From Thalassospira lucentensis (GTDB taxonomy: Bacteria > Pseudomonadota > Alphaproteobacteria > Rhodospirillales > Thalassospiraceae): a DNA stretch of 64,000 nt. Location of the stretch: contig NZ_CP136684.1 in NCBI RefSeq assembly GCF_032921865.1, positions 193,501-257,500 on the forward strand. Reading direction: 5' to 3'. Shown piece after piece: positions 53,627 to 62,735 of this stretch. A program made the position numbers and the translations under genes. The notes beneath the pieces are model-generated. The model was not told the origin of the DNA and did not search any database. It was given only the letters and a program-made list of their open reading frames with translations. Numbering within the stretch: the first letter of the stretch is position 1; each line of letters begins with the position of its first letter.

Positions 53627-55606
53627 TCACCCCAGCGGCCAGGGAAGTTCAATCAGGTCCTGAAGCATCCCGGCCGGGAAATCGAGAACCAGTGACCACG
53701 CAAGAACACAAAGCCCGCCAATCGCAAGCCCGGTTAAAAGCAACGTCCGAAGCCACGATGCCTTTGCCTTGACCCGAAGGAAGGCAATGAAGAACCCGGT
53801 AATCGCAATCAGGAACCCAAACACGGCGGTTGCGGCCACCATTCCGGCAACCCAAAGAACGTAGTGCCAAAGACCTGCAGTCGGCTTCACGTCCTGATGT
53901 TCAAGGTCAAATTCATGATCAAAATTGGCCGCATGCGACGGTGGCGATACAATCAATTGCCAGATCAAAATCGCCGAAACGACAAACATCACGACCGAAA
54001 CCGCACCGGTAAAGACACTGCCAAGGAAGGAATGCTGCGTTGCATCCCAAATTCCGAACGCAAAGAACGCCAGAAGCACGCCCGCAAACAGGATTTGCGG
54101 CCAGCGTTTCGGATTGTGGGAATGGCTGCTTTCCTCTTCTTCAACCGGATTTACCGGGTGTTTGCGCATCCCCATCAGAACGGAAATGACTGTCAGAGCC
54201 GCGATAATTACCACACCTGGACGGGTCAGGAATTCCCAGTTGTAGAATTGCAGCGCCTGATAAAGGTAGGTTTCCGTGTTGGATGCGAGCACAAAACCAA
54301 TCAGAAACGCTGGGCGAGGCCAGCCAAAACGTTTCATCAGAACACCAAGAACACCAAGCACCAACAAGGCGATCATATCGGAAAGGGAACGCGTCGCCTG
54401 AAACGCGGCAAAGCAGATCACCGTAATCATGAACGGCGCAAGGTAACCGTATTTGATTGTCGTCAGGCGCGAGACGAAAGGCGAAATCAGCAATGCACCG
54501 CCAGCACCAACCACATTGGCAATCGCAAGCGACCAGATGATCGTGTAGGTGATATCAAGATCGCGCCCAACCATTGCTGGGCCGGCTTCAAGACCAATCA
54601 GGACCATACCGCCAAGGAAAACAGCCATGCTGCCCGATCCGGGAATACCAAACAGCAAGGTGGGAACGAGCCCGCCGCCCTCCTTGGCATTGTTTGCGCT
54701 TTCCGGTGCCAGAACACCGCGAATGTCGCCCTTGCCGAATTGCGATTTGTCTTTTGCGGTCTGGACGACATGGCCATAGGCGATCCAGTCGACAACACTT
54801 CCGCCAAGCCCGGGCAGCGCCCCGACAATACTGCCAAGACCGGCACAACGCAGGCACAACCATTTGTGACGGATCATATCCCGAACGCCGTCGCGCCATC
54901 CCAGACCAAGGGTGCCCTTATCAGAAATAGATCGATTTTGCCGACACAGGTCGATGATTTCAGGGAATGCAAACATGCCCAGCCCGACAATGACGAGTGG
55001 CAGACCATCCATCAGATAAACAGAGTCAAAGCTCATGCGGAGTTCGCCGGTGGCCGGAGCCGCACCAAGCGCACCCAGCAGCAAGCCTAGGCCCGCAGCA
55101 ATCACGCCTTTAGGCAGGCTTTTACCGGCAAGAACGCCGACCATCGACAGACCAAGAACAGCGAGCATAAAGAGTTCGGCCGAACCAAATGCCAGGATCA
55201 GTGGCCGCGCGATCACGACAAAGCCGGTCAGGATAACAGCCCCCACCAGTCCCCCGACCAAGGATGCTGAAAATGCAGCCCCCAGCGCACGGGCACCATG
55301 GCCTTTTTTGGCCAAAGGAAAACCATCAAGAACTGTTGCTTGTGATGCACTTGATCCCGGTATCCCCATCAAGACAGATGTAAATGTATCCGAGGTCGGG
55401 ATAACAGCAACAAGACCGATCAACATGGCAAGTGCCGAAATCTGGTCCATGCCATAAATGAAAGGTAACAGAAGAGACAGCCCGACAATTCCGCCCAGAC
55501 CGGGCAGAATGCCAACAATCATGCCCATTCCAACCCCCAGCAAAAGATAGATCAGATGGGTTGGCTGCGCGAAATGAGACAGTGCCGTCATCATTGCATC
55601 AAGCAT
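53627..55606 (-). CDS. Tripartite tricarboxylate transporter permease, TctA-TctB fusion
   Basis: A 659-aa membrane protein. Residues about 1-495 are a full TctA: GILPGLGGIVGLSLLLPF, IPGSSASQATVLDGFP, a second repeat ALPGLGGSVVDWIAYGH and LFGIPGSGSMAVFLGG. After a His/Glu/Ser-rich linker (about 496-515) there are four more hydrophobic segments of TctB type. The two permease subunits are usually separate proteins (about 500 and 150 aa). ATG with GGAG 7 bases upstream. It follows tctC after a terminator-like hairpin and is closely followed by the isomerase gene. Confidence 0.9.
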   Translation of the reverse strand: MLDAMMTALSHFAQPTHLIYLLLGVGMGMIVGILPGLGGIVGLSLLLPFIYGMDQISALAMLIGLVAVIPTSDTFTSVLMGIPGSSASQATVLDGFPLAKKGHGARALGAAFSASLVGGLVGAVILTGFVVIARPLILAFGSAELFMLAVLGLSMVGVLAGKSLPKGVIAAGLGLLLGALGAAPATGELRMSFDSVYLMDGLPLVIVGLGMFAFPEIIDLCRQNRSISDKGTLGLGWRDGVRDMIRHKWLCLRCAGLGSIVGALPGLGGSVVDWIAYGHVVQTAKDKSQFGKGDIRGVLAPESANNAKEGGGLVPTLLFGIPGSGSMAVFLGGMVLIGLEAGPAMVGRDLDITYTIIWSLAIANVVGAGGALLISPFVSRLTTIKYGYLAPFMITVICFAAFQATRSLSDMIALLVLGVLGVLMKRFGWPRPAFLIGFVLASNTETYLYQALQFYNWEFLTRPGVVIIAALTVISVLMGMRKHPVNPVEEEESSHSHNPKRWPQILFAGVLLAFFAFGIWDATQHSFLGSVFTGAVSVVMFVVSAILIWQLIVSPPSHAANFDHEFDLEHQDVKPTAGLWHYVLWVAGMVAATAVFGFLIAITGFFIAFLRVKAKASWLRTLLLTGLAIGGLCVLAWSLVLDFPAGMLQDLIELPWPLG

Positions 55607-55672
55607 CAGGAAACTCCGTCAAAAGACAAAGTTCGCCCGTTCCCTTGAAACGACCAGACAGTCGCAGGGTGA

Positions 55673-55700
55673 AAAAAGCGGGGTGGACAAGGCCACCCCG
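55673..55700 (-). terminator. Hairpin between tctC and tctAB
   Basis: CGGGGTGG (55679-55686) pairs with CCACCCCG (55693-55700) over six bases. Leftward it is followed by CTTTTTTC. As it lies inside the transporter operon it probably causes partial termination or protects the 3' end, giving more binding protein than permease. Confidence 0.8.
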
Positions 55701-55730
55701 ATCAGGAAACGGGAGACTTCAGATTTTCAG

Positions 55731-56831
55731 TTAGAACTGAACCGAGTATTTATCGGTCAGCCATTTTTGTACCCACTCACGGGCCTCTTCTGGAACGTTC
55801 ACAGCCGTGCGGAAAATACGCTCTGCAGGCTCGCCAACGATCTGTTTGTATTCGCCAAGCGTTGCCTGTCGATCCGCGACAAAGCTTTCATCTTCGGTTG
55901 CGGCCTGTGCCGCTTCACGATAGGCCTGAACGATTTCCTCAGGCGTATCTTTTGGCAGGAAGACCATTTTCTGAGCCGGGAAACCGGCAATGAAAAAGGC
56001 TTTGTAAGCATCCCAGGCGGGACCTGAAGGTTTTTCACCCTTCATCATCTCGTATGCTTCCGGGAAACTTGGCAGCTCGGGGAAGGAAGGATCACGCACG
56101 ATATTGCCGTCATCGTCGATCGCCCCCCACGAGAACAGCGGAACAGCGCTGCCGATATCAACAAGTGGTGTAACGTTGTTAATAAAAGCCGACGAAGTCT
56201 GGTAATCAATGTTGACCTCGCCACGCTCAAACGCAAGACGACCGGCCCCGCGGCCTTTCATGCCAAACACGGCATCGACATCAAGTCCCAGCAGCTCAAA
56301 CGCTAGCAACGGAACCAGATCAAGGGACGTCGCGCCCTGACTACCATAACGCAACTTGACGGTTTCAAGTGCTTTCATGTCAGCAGCCGACTTAAGACCC
56401 AGATCGGAATTCACATAAACAACACCACCCGTCGGCGAAGCCAAAACCACGCGCCAGTCACGCATTTCGTATTGCACGCGTTTGTCGCGCAACAGATACG
56501 GAAACTGGGTTGAGCCGGAAGTTCCGATAGCGGTCAATCCATCAGGTTTGGCGCGGGCTTCAAACTGGTTGGCACCCGAAGTCGAACCGCCGCCCGGAAT
56601 GTTCTTGACGACAACGGTCGGGTTTCCCGGCAGAAAGACACTGAAATACGGTGCCCAGAACCGGCCCCAGGTATCAGTCCCCCCACCTTCACCAAACGGA
56701 ATAATCAGTTCGACACGATCCCCGGCAAAGTCGGCATCCTGTGCGGTTGCTGTACCGGCAAAGCCAAAAGCAATTGCCGCAGCCGCACATGCGGTTTTGA
56801 ATGATTGATTAACGGTTTTTCCCCATGACAT
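55731..56831 (-). CDS. tctC: TctC-family tricarboxylate-binding protein
   Basis: A 366-aa periplasmic protein with signal peptide (about 1-30, cut near ATAQ). The core has VELIIPFGEGGGTDTWGRFW, VVVKNIPGGGSTSGANQF, LRYGSQGATSLDLVP and a late TEDESFVADRQATLGEY. It delivers di/tricarboxylates to TctAB. It is somewhat longer than the usual about 320 aa. The ATG at 56831 has GGAGGG well placed; upstream frame extension is not used. Divergent from the two-component genes. Confidence 0.9.
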   Translation of the reverse strand: MSWGKTVNQSFKTACAAAAIAFGFAGTATAQDADFAGDRVELIIPFGEGGGTDTWGRFWAPYFSVFLPGNPTVVVKNIPGGGSTSGANQFEARAKPDGLTAIGTSGSTQFPYLLRDKRVQYEMRDWRVVLASPTGGVVYVNSDLGLKSAADMKALETVKLRYGSQGATSLDLVPLLAFELLGLDVDAVFGMKGRGAGRLAFERGEVNIDYQTSSAFINNVTPLVDIGSAVPLFSWGAIDDDGNIVRDPSFPELPSFPEAYEMMKGEKPSGPAWDAYKAFFIAGFPAQKMVFLPKDTPEEIVQAYREAAQAATEDESFVADRQATLGEYKQIVGEPAERIFRTAVNVPEEAREWVQKWLTDKYSVQF

Positions 56832-57038
56832 TGGGCTTTCCCTCCATAACGGTTGTTTTCTCTCGAACGGAAGGAAGAAGCGCGTGACGCACAGACATGC
56901 ATCAAGTGTCGATTTCCTCCCATTCAGGCTTTCGGCTGTTATTGTTCTTCTGACCGGTCGTTGCCGGGAGTGCCGTTTGCCTATGACGCAAAATCTAAAC
57001 GAAAAAGCTGTCAGTTTGCTGTCTAGGGTCAAATTTTT

Positions 57039-57058
57039 CATTTTCGAAGTCATTTTCG
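57039..57058 (+). repeat. Tandem direct repeat, candidate response-regulator site
   Basis: CATTTTCG occurs at 57039-57046 and 57051-57058, a 12-base period, 17 bases before the tctD-like ATG. OmpR-family regulators bind direct repeats about one helical turn apart, so this may be an autoregulatory site. It is close to the start codon and could instead lie in the leader. Confidence 0.4.
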
Positions 57059-57074
57059 GTGTTATTTAGGCAGA

Positions 57075-57737
57075 ATGCGTATCCTGATCGTAGAAGATAA
57101 CCTTGTTCTGGCTGACAAAATCGCTGCTGCCCTACGGCAGACCGATCATGCTGTCGATCTGGTTCATGATGGCGAAGATGCTCTTCGACTTGTTCTGCAG
57201 GAAACCTTCGATCTTCTGATTCTCGATTTATCGCTTCCGGGACTGGACGGGATTGAAATTCTGAAAACCGTACGCGCACGCAAAATCAATTTGCCCGTCA
57301 TGATCCTGACCGCACGCGGCAATCTGGATGAACGTGTCGCCGGTCTGGATGCCGGGGCAGACGATTATATGGTCAAACCGTTCGAGCTGTCGGAACTCGA
57401 AGCCCGTGCCCGCGCACTTTTGCGGCGCAATATCGGGCAGCGTAATCCCGCCATTACGGTTGGAAAACTGACATTCAACTCGGTGGACCGGTCCGTCACG
57501 ATTGATGGACAGCCCGTTTTGCTAACACCGCGCGAACGTGGTGTGCTGGAAATCCTGCTGCTGAACGTAAGCCAGGTGATCAGCAAGGAAAAAATCGCCC
57601 TGCATCTGTTCGGTTTTGATGATGAGGCCAGCGTAAAATCCATCGAACTTTACATCAGTCGCCTGCGCAAAAAAATTGCATCCGGTGATGTCGAAGTCCG
57701 GACTATTCGCGGACTTGGCTATATGATTGACGAATGA
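57075..57737 (+). CDS. tctD: OmpR-family response regulator (TctD-like)
   Basis: A 220-aa regulator. Receiver domain (about 1-115): MRILIVEDNLVLADKI, phospho-acceptor Asp51 in LLILDLSLPG, Lys in DDYMVKPFELSEL. Winged-helix output (about 125-220): LTPRERGVLEILLLN and VYISRLRKKI-like ELYISRLRKKIA. Divergent from tctC and coupled by ATGA to the kinase gene, as in TctDE systems that switch on tricarboxylate uptake. The start has AGG-CAG upstream. Confidence 0.88.
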   Translation: MRILIVEDNLVLADKIAAALRQTDHAVDLVHDGEDALRLVLQETFDLLILDLSLPGLDGIEILKTVRARKINLPVMILTARGNLDERVAGLDAGADDYMVKPFELSELEARARALLRRNIGQRNPAITVGKLTFNSVDRSVTIDGQPVLLTPRERGVLEILLLNVSQVISKEKIALHLFGFDDEASVKSIELYISRLRKKIASGDVEVRTIRGLGYMIDE

Positions 57738-59143
57738 CCGAAAACGCTACCGCCATATCAACATCATTGCGCGCAAGGCTCCTGCGCTGGCTTTTGCTGC
57801 CTGGATTAATGCTGGCATTCGGGCTGTTGGCCAAAAACTATCTGACCGTCAGCGAAATGGCCAACCGTATTCAGGACCGGCTTCTGGTCGCCCTGGCGGT
57901 AACGATTTCCGAACACGCAATCAATTCGAGGGGCGATTTGCTATCGCGTGATATCGAGTTGCTGCTCGAGCAGTTCACCCGCGAAAACACATATTACCGG
58001 GTGCAGGGTCCGGACGGGGCGTTTGTGACGGGGGATTCTGGTCTGCCTCGACTGCCCGATGGTGTTACGCTGGAACCGGGTGTCCCCCATTTCTATAACG
58101 CACACTATCGCAACGAGGACGTACGCGCGGTAACCATGAAATATCTGGTTTCCAATCCGTCGTCGAACATCTATGGCTGGGTCACCATTGATGTCAGCCA
58201 GACCCGTCGTGAACGCGACAATCTGATTTATGATGAACTTCTGGGATCGACCACTGATTTTCTGGTTTTGATGTTTCTCGGCGGCGTTTTCGCGTGGATC
58301 GGCGTTTCACGCGGACTTGCCCCCTTAAGACGCCTTCAACAGGCAATCCGCCGCAGATCAACTGATGATTTGCGGCCAATTCGCCATGCCATGCCCAAGG
58401 AGGTCACTGAGGTCGTCAGATCTCTCAATGCACTTTTGGCGCGTCTGGAAAGCTCAATCACGGCCAATCAGCGTTTCATCGCCGATGCATCACACCAACT
58501 ACGTACCCCGCTTGCGACAGTACAGGCCGAAGCCGAATGGGCTTTGCGCAATGCCAGCGACCAACAAGACCGTCAAGCTCTTGAACGTATCGTCAGTCAA
58601 ACCCGTCAGACGGCCAGACTTGCCAACCAGCTTCTGAACCTCGCGCGGGTGTCACCGGAAGGCCGAAAGGCTGTCCGCTACGAGAAGACCGACCTCTTGG
58701 CCCTTGCCGCCTCGGTGACATCCGGGATGGTTCGCTATGCGATCCGCCACGACATTGATCTTGGTTTCGACGATCAAAGCGAGGGCATGAACTGTGAAAT
58801 TGAAACAGGAAACGAAGTTCTGCTTCAGGAAATGCTTGGCAACCTGATCGAGAATGCCATTTTATATGGCACTCCCGGCACGATTGTGACGGTTCGTGTC
58901 ATTGGTCGCGGCGTTGCAGTAGGTCCGGTTCTGGAGGTTGAAGACAACGGCCCCGGTATCCCGGAAAAAGACCGCGATACGGTTCTGGAACGGTTCGTGC
59001 GCCTTGATGAGCAAAACGGGCAAGGATGTGGCCTTGGACTGGCTATTGTCAAAGAAGTTGCCAACGCACATCAGGCAGTTATGTCCCTTGAAGACGGCAA
59101 AGACGGTGTGGGCCTCAAGGTGCGGATTGCATTCCCGCGCTAA
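57734..59143 (+). CDS. tctE: Sensor histidine kinase (TctE-like)
   Basis: A 469-aa kinase. Two membrane segments (about 13-30 and 172-192) frame a periplasmic domain of about 140 residues. HAMP-like linker, then HisKA with ADASHQLRTPLATVQAEAEW (His254), N box NLIENAILYGTPG, G1 VEDNGPGIPEKDR and G2 GCGLGLAIVKEVA. It probably senses tricarboxylates in the periplasm and phosphorylates the adjacent regulator. It overlaps the regulator gene by ATGA. Confidence 0.9.
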   Translation: MTENATAISTSLRARLLRWLLLPGLMLAFGLLAKNYLTVSEMANRIQDRLLVALAVTISEHAINSRGDLLSRDIELLLEQFTRENTYYRVQGPDGAFVTGDSGLPRLPDGVTLEPGVPHFYNAHYRNEDVRAVTMKYLVSNPSSNIYGWVTIDVSQTRRERDNLIYDELLGSTTDFLVLMFLGGVFAWIGVSRGLAPLRRLQQAIRRRSTDDLRPIRHAMPKEVTEVVRSLNALLARLESSITANQRFIADASHQLRTPLATVQAEAEWALRNASDQQDRQALERIVSQTRQTARLANQLLNLARVSPEGRKAVRYEKTDLLALAASVTSGMVRYAIRHDIDLGFDDQSEGMNCEIETGNEVLLQEMLGNLIENAILYGTPGTIVTVRVIGRGVAVGPVLEVEDNGPGIPEKDRDTVLERFVRLDEQNGQGCGLGLAIVKEVANAHQAVMSLEDGKDGVGLKVRIAFPR

Positions 59144-59166
59144 CCGGTTTTATCTGTCTCGTTGCA

Positions 59167-59203
59167 GACAAAAGACCGGCACGTCGCGCGCCGGTCTTTT
59201 GTC
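59167..59203 (+). terminator. Terminator between tctE and tcuB (bidirectional)
   Basis: GACAAAAGACCGGC (59167-59180) pairs exactly with 59190-59203. The arm ends in TCTTTTGTC and is followed by TTTTG. The A/T-flanked stem can end transcripts from both the rightward kinase gene and the leftward tcuB. Confidence 0.85.
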
Positions 59204-59212
59204 TTTTGACGT

Positions 59213-60343
59213 TCAGGCCGCTTTCTTGTCCGGACAAACGCCGACTACCTGCTTGTGATCGTTCTTTTCGACCGCAAATACAATCAGCGCGATCAGGCGA
59301 TAAAAACCATGCACAAACTTGCCATATGGCATGGACAGAAACAGCGTCATCACAACACCAAGATGGATGCTTAACATCACCCCGACATATTGCGTATCAC
59401 GCACAAACATCAGGCAAAGTCCGGTCAGACTTGTCAAAAACAGCAGAACCAGAAAACTGACATCCATACCCTTGTTCGTTTTGCCTTTCGGGGCGGCATC
59501 TGCCCTGGCCTTCAGGATCAGCAGCCCCGCCGGCCCCACAGTAAGACCAAGTCCTCCCAGAATGCCAAACAGTTTGGGCAGGCTCAAATACCTGTAAGGT
59601 GCGGGAAGATCGAAGCCATAATGCAAGACCGTGGCCGACGATGTGGCCGCAAAGCACAGCATGAAGCCCCAGAATGTCATCTGATGGAACCAACGCCTTG
59701 CCATGGAGGGCGTTTCGCTTGGATACGAGCATCCCTGCCCGTTGCCACCATCCAGATATTTCAGCGAAAGAGCATCTTTGATCCCCTGCATGACGCGGGG
59801 ATAATCAAGTCTGAAAGGACTTGGCAAATTCATTGTCCGCCAGAATTTAACAATCGAAACCAGCAGCGCAAGCAGCACAAATCCACCGACCGCGCCAAAC
59901 ATTGCGGCCAGGACATCATGCGAAATCACGCCGTAAAATGCGTTTTCGTGCGCTGAAAAGAAATCATCCCAGGTTAAAATGGCCGTTCCGCACAGAAAAA
60001 GCGTGATCACAACGATTGACAGAAAACTGACCCAAAGACCGTTATTGGCAAACAGCTTGCCCATAAAGCCCGGCCACGCATAAACGCCATAGTTTTCCTG
60101 CCTGAGCTCTGCCATCGCGGCCGGAACGTTAAGCTGAAATTCGTGCGGTGGCGCATATTGGCAATTGTGATAACAGGCCCCGCAGTTATGGCAAAGGTTT
60201 GCCAGATAATCGAGCGTATCGGAATTGAATTCCAACCGCAGTTCCATCGCTTGGAAAACGGCACAATGTCCCTCGCAATAACGGCAGGCATTGCAGATCG
60301 ACATAACGCGGGCGGCTTCGGTTGTTTTATCGGTTGAGCGCAT
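59213..60343 (-). CDS. tcuB: TcuB, iron-sulfur/cytochrome b-like partner of tricarballylate dehydrogenase
   Basis: A 376-aa protein. The N-terminus carries two cysteine clusters of ferredoxin type (CNACRYCEGHCAVF near 18-31; CHNCGACYHNCQYAPP near 53-68). About six membrane segments with conserved His follow. TcuB reoxidises the FADH2 of TcuA and passes electrons to the quinone pool. Length matches the family. The ATG at 60343 has GGGAGG upstream and lies inside the end of tcuA (17-base overlap), so the two are translationally coupled. Confidence 0.92.
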   Translation of the reverse strand: MRSTDKTTEAARVMSICNACRYCEGHCAVFQAMELRLEFNSDTLDYLANLCHNCGACYHNCQYAPPHEFQLNVPAAMAELRQENYGVYAWPGFMGKLFANNGLWVSFLSIVVITLFLCGTAILTWDDFFSAHENAFYGVISHDVLAAMFGAVGGFVLLALLVSIVKFWRTMNLPSPFRLDYPRVMQGIKDALSLKYLDGGNGQGCSYPSETPSMARRWFHQMTFWGFMLCFAATSSATVLHYGFDLPAPYRYLSLPKLFGILGGLGLTVGPAGLLILKARADAAPKGKTNKGMDVSFLVLLFLTSLTGLCLMFVRDTQYVGVMLSIHLGVVMTLFLSMPYGKFVHGFYRLIALIVFAVEKNDHKQVVGVCPDKKAA

Positions 60344-61715
60344 AATCGGCAGCCTCCCTTCCTGCAATTCGTCCAAACACATTTCCAATCGTCATGCCAA
60401 TCCCGGCAAGATATCCTTGGCCCAGAACGTTTCCGGCCATAATTTCACCCGCAGCAAAGATGTTCGGGCTTTCGGTCCCGTCGGCCATCTGCATCTGCGC
60501 CTTTTCGCTGACTTCCACCCCGAGATAGGTGAATGTGATGCCCGGCCGCAGGCAATAGGCGCTATAGGGAGGATGATCGAGTGTCCGCGCCCAGTTGGTC
60601 TTGTTCACCGCAAGCCCGCTGGTATGAACCCCATCCAGTTCGGTATGATCAAATTTTCCCGGTTGAACCGCCGCGTTATAGTCGGCAACGGTTTTCTCAA
60701 GCGTCGCGGGATCCAGACCGATCTTTTGGGCCAATTCGCCAATCGTATCGGCGACCACGGCCGGGAAAACGGGGGGCATAAAGGCACCACGCGCCTTCTG
60801 GTCAATAATTACATGGGCCACCTGATCAGGTTGGTCCGCAACAAGGCGGCCCCAGATCGCGTATCGCTTTGGCCAGAAATCCTCGCCTTCATCATAAAAT
60901 CGCTCGGCATTCCTGTTCACCACAATGCCAAGCGACACGCAGTCAACCCGCGTGCAGATTCCGCCGTCAAACTTTGGCGCGCGTCCGTCAATTGCCACCG
61001 CATGGCACTGATTGGGTTCCCCGGTCTGCCGGGCCCCGGCATCAAGCAGCATGCGCAGCAAATCACCACGATTATAGGGCGTCCCCCGGATCAGGAAATT
61101 TTCGGCAATATCGCCCCATGCCTCTTTCAGCCACTCGATATTCGCCTCAAATCCGCCGGCTGCCGCAACGAACGCATTTGCCGAAATGGTGTGATGACCA
61201 ACCTGAAGGCTTTTAAATCTTCCTTCCGAAATCTCTACGGATGTGACCATCGCATCGTAATGAACTTCAACGCCAAGCTTATCGGCATGCCGATAAAGGG
61301 CGTTTAACAGTTGCTTGCCCCCGCCCATGAAGAACGCATTCGTTCGGCCCAAATGCAGGGTTCCACCAAGTGGCGGCTGGAACTGCACACCGCGCGCCTC
61401 GAGCCAGTCAACGGCTTCTGTCGATTGGCGCAGGGTCATGCGGGCGAGTGTTTCGTTGGTTTTCCCCTTGGTCACCCGCATCAGGTCATCCCAGTATTCC
61501 GCCTCGTCATAAGTGCCGCTTAAAACCGACAAGGGGCCAATATGCATGGGTCGCAAATTGCGGGTATGGCGGGTATTCCCGCCGCGATGGGTTCTGGGTG
61601 CCCCTTCCAGCAGACAGACGCGCGCGCCTTTTTCCGCAGCGACGATCGCGGCAATCAGCCCCGCCTGCCCGCCGCCCGCGACAAGGACATCATAATGATC
61701 GGATTCAGTTTTCAC
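60327..61715 (-). CDS. tcuA: TcuA, FAD-dependent tricarballylate dehydrogenase
   Basis: A 462-aa flavoprotein of the fumarate reductase/succinate dehydrogenase fold. FAD site DVLVAGGGQAGLIAAIVAAEKG, TRGGNT-like HRGGNTRHTRN, FMGGGKQLLNALY, AFVAAAGGFEANIEWL and C-terminal IFAAGEIMAGNVLGQGYLAG. It oxidises tricarballylate to cis-aconitate. The usual TcuC permease is absent; the TctABC system may replace it. A GntR regulator is divergent, with a palindromic operator candidate between them. Confidence 0.92.
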   Translation of the reverse strand: MKTESDHYDVLVAGGGQAGLIAAIVAAEKGARVCLLEGAPRTHRGGNTRHTRNLRPMHIGPLSVLSGTYDEAEYWDDLMRVTKGKTNETLARMTLRQSTEAVDWLEARGVQFQPPLGGTLHLGRTNAFFMGGGKQLLNALYRHADKLGVEVHYDAMVTSVEISEGRFKSLQVGHHTISANAFVAAAGGFEANIEWLKEAWGDIAENFLIRGTPYNRGDLLRMLLDAGARQTGEPNQCHAVAIDGRAPKFDGGICTRVDCVSLGIVVNRNAERFYDEGEDFWPKRYAIWGRLVADQPDQVAHVIIDQKARGAFMPPVFPAVVADTIGELAQKIGLDPATLEKTVADYNAAVQPGKFDHTELDGVHTSGLAVNKTNWARTLDHPPYSAYCLRPGITFTYLGVEVSEKAQMQMADGTESPNIFAAGEIMAGNVLGQGYLAGIGMTIGNVFGRIAGREAADYALNR

Positions 61716-61752
61716 GGCGTCTCCACCTTTTTTCGTATTTCAATGGATACTC

Positions 61753-61762
61753 TTGTATACAA
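61753..61762. promoter_or_regulatory. GntR/FCD-type operator candidate
   Basis: TTGTATACAA is a perfect palindrome in the tcuA-gntR gap, 38 bases from the tcuA start and 74 bases from the gntR start. The form fits the TNGTNNACNA-type sites of FadR/VanR-group GntR regulators. It is well placed for control of tcuAB and autoregulation. Confidence 0.65.
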
Positions 61763-61836
61763 TTGTCTCCAAACTTGAGATTTCAGCATGCTTGTGTCAA
61801 GTTAAAAACCAGACAGAACAAAGCAGGTGCCTTCTC

Positions 61837-62487
61837 ATGAGCCCAGATTCCGCCGATCACCAGCCCCGTGGGGAAGTTGCCTATCAAAAGCTTCTGGCAG
61901 CCATCCAGCATGGCGAACTCAAGCCGGGAACCCGAATCCGCGAGGTAGAAGTTGCTGAAAGGTTTGGAATCAGCCGCACCCCGGTGCGCGATGCCATTCG
62001 GCGTCTGGAAAGTGATGGGCTGCTGATCCACATGCCGCGACACGGGGCCGTCATCAAGGAACTCGATCATCGCGAAGTGATCGAGCTGTATGAAATTCGC
62101 GAAGTTTTGGAAGGAACAGCCGCCCGCTATGCCGCGCGCCACGCATCAGAGCTTGAAATCGCCGAACTGGAAGATCTGAATGAACTGATGCTGAAAAACG
62201 GGCAGGACCCGGTGAAAGTTGCAGAAACAAACCGGCTCTTTCATCAGGCGCTGTATAGAACGGCGAACAATCGCTATCTTATTGATGCACTTAATTCTTT
62301 ATCGAATTCAATGGCGCTTCTGGGCGGTACGACGCTTCAATATGACGGCCGCCCCGAAAGTGCCTATCAGGAACATAAGAACATTATCGACAGCATCCGG
62401 TCCGGCAACGCCGATCAGGCCGATACCGATGCAAGACATCACATCCGAAGCGCTCAAAGGCTGCGGATCAAGCTATTGCGTGAGTAA
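61837..62487 (+). CDS. GntR-family regulator, FCD subgroup
   Basis: A 216-aa protein. N-terminal winged helix (about 15-80): VAYQKLLAAIQHGELKPG, REVEVAERFGISRTPVRDAI and DGLLIHMPRHGAVIKEL. All-helical FCD effector domain (about 90-210) with the metal-ligand residues spread through LYEIREVLEGTAARYA, ETNRLFHQALYRTANN and EHKNIIDSI. It replaces the LysR-type TcuR known from enteric tcu loci. I start at ATG 61837 with AGGTG 9 bases upstream; the frame is open further upstream but overlaps the operator. Confidence 0.88.
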   Translation: MSPDSADHQPRGEVAYQKLLAAIQHGELKPGTRIREVEVAERFGISRTPVRDAIRRLESDGLLIHMPRHGAVIKELDHREVIELYEIREVLEGTAARYAARHASELEIAELEDLNELMLKNGQDPVKVAETNRLFHQALYRTANNRYLIDALNSLSNSMALLGGTTLQYDGRPESAYQEHKNIIDSIRSGNADQADTDARHHIRSAQRLRIKLLRE

Positions 62488-62561
62488 GATGATATTTTTA
62501 TTTGGGATGATCGTTTCGCTATCTATCCAAATAATCATACTCTAATGCGGTAGTCGTAAAG

Positions 62562-62735
62562 TTAGATATCAAAGTTGGTGGGCAATACGATCATATCCCG
62601 GATCGTCACCGTACGCGGGCACGACAGCATGTAAATCACCGCATCTGATACTTCCTCGGGATCAAGCAGCGCGCCATTTTCCTTGGCCTTACGCAGATTC
62701 TCTTGGGGCCAGTCTGCCAAAAGGGCCGAAACGAC
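62562..62735 (-). pseudogene. C-terminal remnant of a short-chain dehydrogenase
   Basis: About 57 codons match the tail of an SDR: LLADWPQENLRKAKENG, then LLDPEEVSDAVIYMLSCPR, TVTIRDMIVLPTNFDI and a stop. The Rossmann fold and the catalytic Ser-Tyr-Lys are missing upstream, where the frame runs into unrelated sequence, so this is the end of a truncated gene. Its neighbour is the regulator of the tricarballylate locus. Confidence 0.6.

Noticed and set aside
53864-55090. 408-codon plus-strand open frame opposite tctAB
   Set aside because: Antisense of a membrane protein gene; the composition is Arg/His/Gln-rich with no hydrophobic core or motif.
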